A stretch of DNA of 23,841 bases from a virus. Below are positions 23,796 through 23,841 of the stretch, piece by piece. Within the stretch, counting starts at the first letter, position 1, and every line of letters begins with the position of its first letter. Both the position numbers and the translations under genes were made by a program. The notes beneath the pieces were generated by a model, which searched no databases, was not told the origin of the DNA, and saw only the letters and a list, made by a program, of their open reading frames with translations. The DNA lies in IMG/VR virus record IMGVR_UViG_3300017773_000140, positions 1 through 23,841 of that record; one strand, given 5' to 3'.

Positions 23796-23841
23796 ATAAA
23801 CCCTAGTTTGAGTTTTGACCAATCACCTTAGTCTTCCGCTA

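Noticed and set aside
23796-23841. End of a further leftward gene at the right edge
   Set aside because: The terminator implies one. Two frames give possible C-terminal ends (stops at 23828-23830 or 23823-23825), but too few codons are present to choose or identify it.

Overview
The window is a late structural region of an AT-rich, T4-like (myovirus) phage genome. It resembles the marine T4-like phages that infect cyanobacteria or SAR11-type bacteria. The evidence is a near-complete set of T4 baseplate and tail families (gp48/54, gp53, gp27-like, gp5, gp25, gp6, gp7-like, gp8, gp26, a gp19/gp54-like tube protein, a tape measure protein) plus the head-completion nuclease gp4. It also carries families I associate with marine T4-like phages: a DUF4815-like protein, a YHYH protein, an SNase-like nuclease and a 199-residue conserved protein. 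The host cannot be read from the sequence. No tRNA, CRISPR array, insertion sequence or integrase was seen.

Layout. From 17153 down to the left edge lies one tightly packed leftward block: gp48/54-like tube cap, gp53, gp27-like hub, a 28-residue membrane peptide, gp5-like spike, an M15-peptidase protein, gp25, gp6, a giant gp7-like wedge protein, a YHYH-family protein, gp8, and the start of a DUF4815-like protein that runs off the edge. Most junctions overlap or are separated by a few bases. From 17218 to 23555 lies a rightward block: gp4, SNase-like nuclease, the 199-residue protein, a tube-like protein, gp26 with a -1 frameshift extension, an EF-hand protein with two membrane segments, a 38-residue membrane peptide, and an 881-residue tape measure protein. 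At the right end a small leftward gene and a leftward intrinsic terminator follow. No gene-free stretch longer than about 100 bases exists.

Control. The 64-base divergent gap at 17154-17217 holds two oppositely oriented perfect T4 late promoter boxes (TATAAATA), one per block. A third perfect box precedes the SNase gene.

How the genes work together. The wedge proteins (gp6, gp7-like, gp8, gp25, gp53) would build around a hub (gp27-like, gp5-like). The tube-cap protein and tape measure protein start the tube. gp26 and its frameshifted form probably chaperone the tape measure protein. gp4 acts on the filled head. The gp5-like protein lacks a lysozyme domain, and the next gene carries a peptidoglycan peptidase instead.

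Main discoveries: (1) a textbook -1 programmed frameshift signal at the end of gp26 (a run of seven Ts, a 6-base spacer holding the zero-frame stop, then a two-part hairpin), fusing gp26 to a 57-residue tail, like lambda G/GT; (2) a roughly 40-residue Gly/Trp module recurring in three different baseplate proteins; (3) an EF-hand protein with two membrane segments and two tiny membrane peptides embedded in tail operons; (4) a YHYH protein whose signature reads YRYR.
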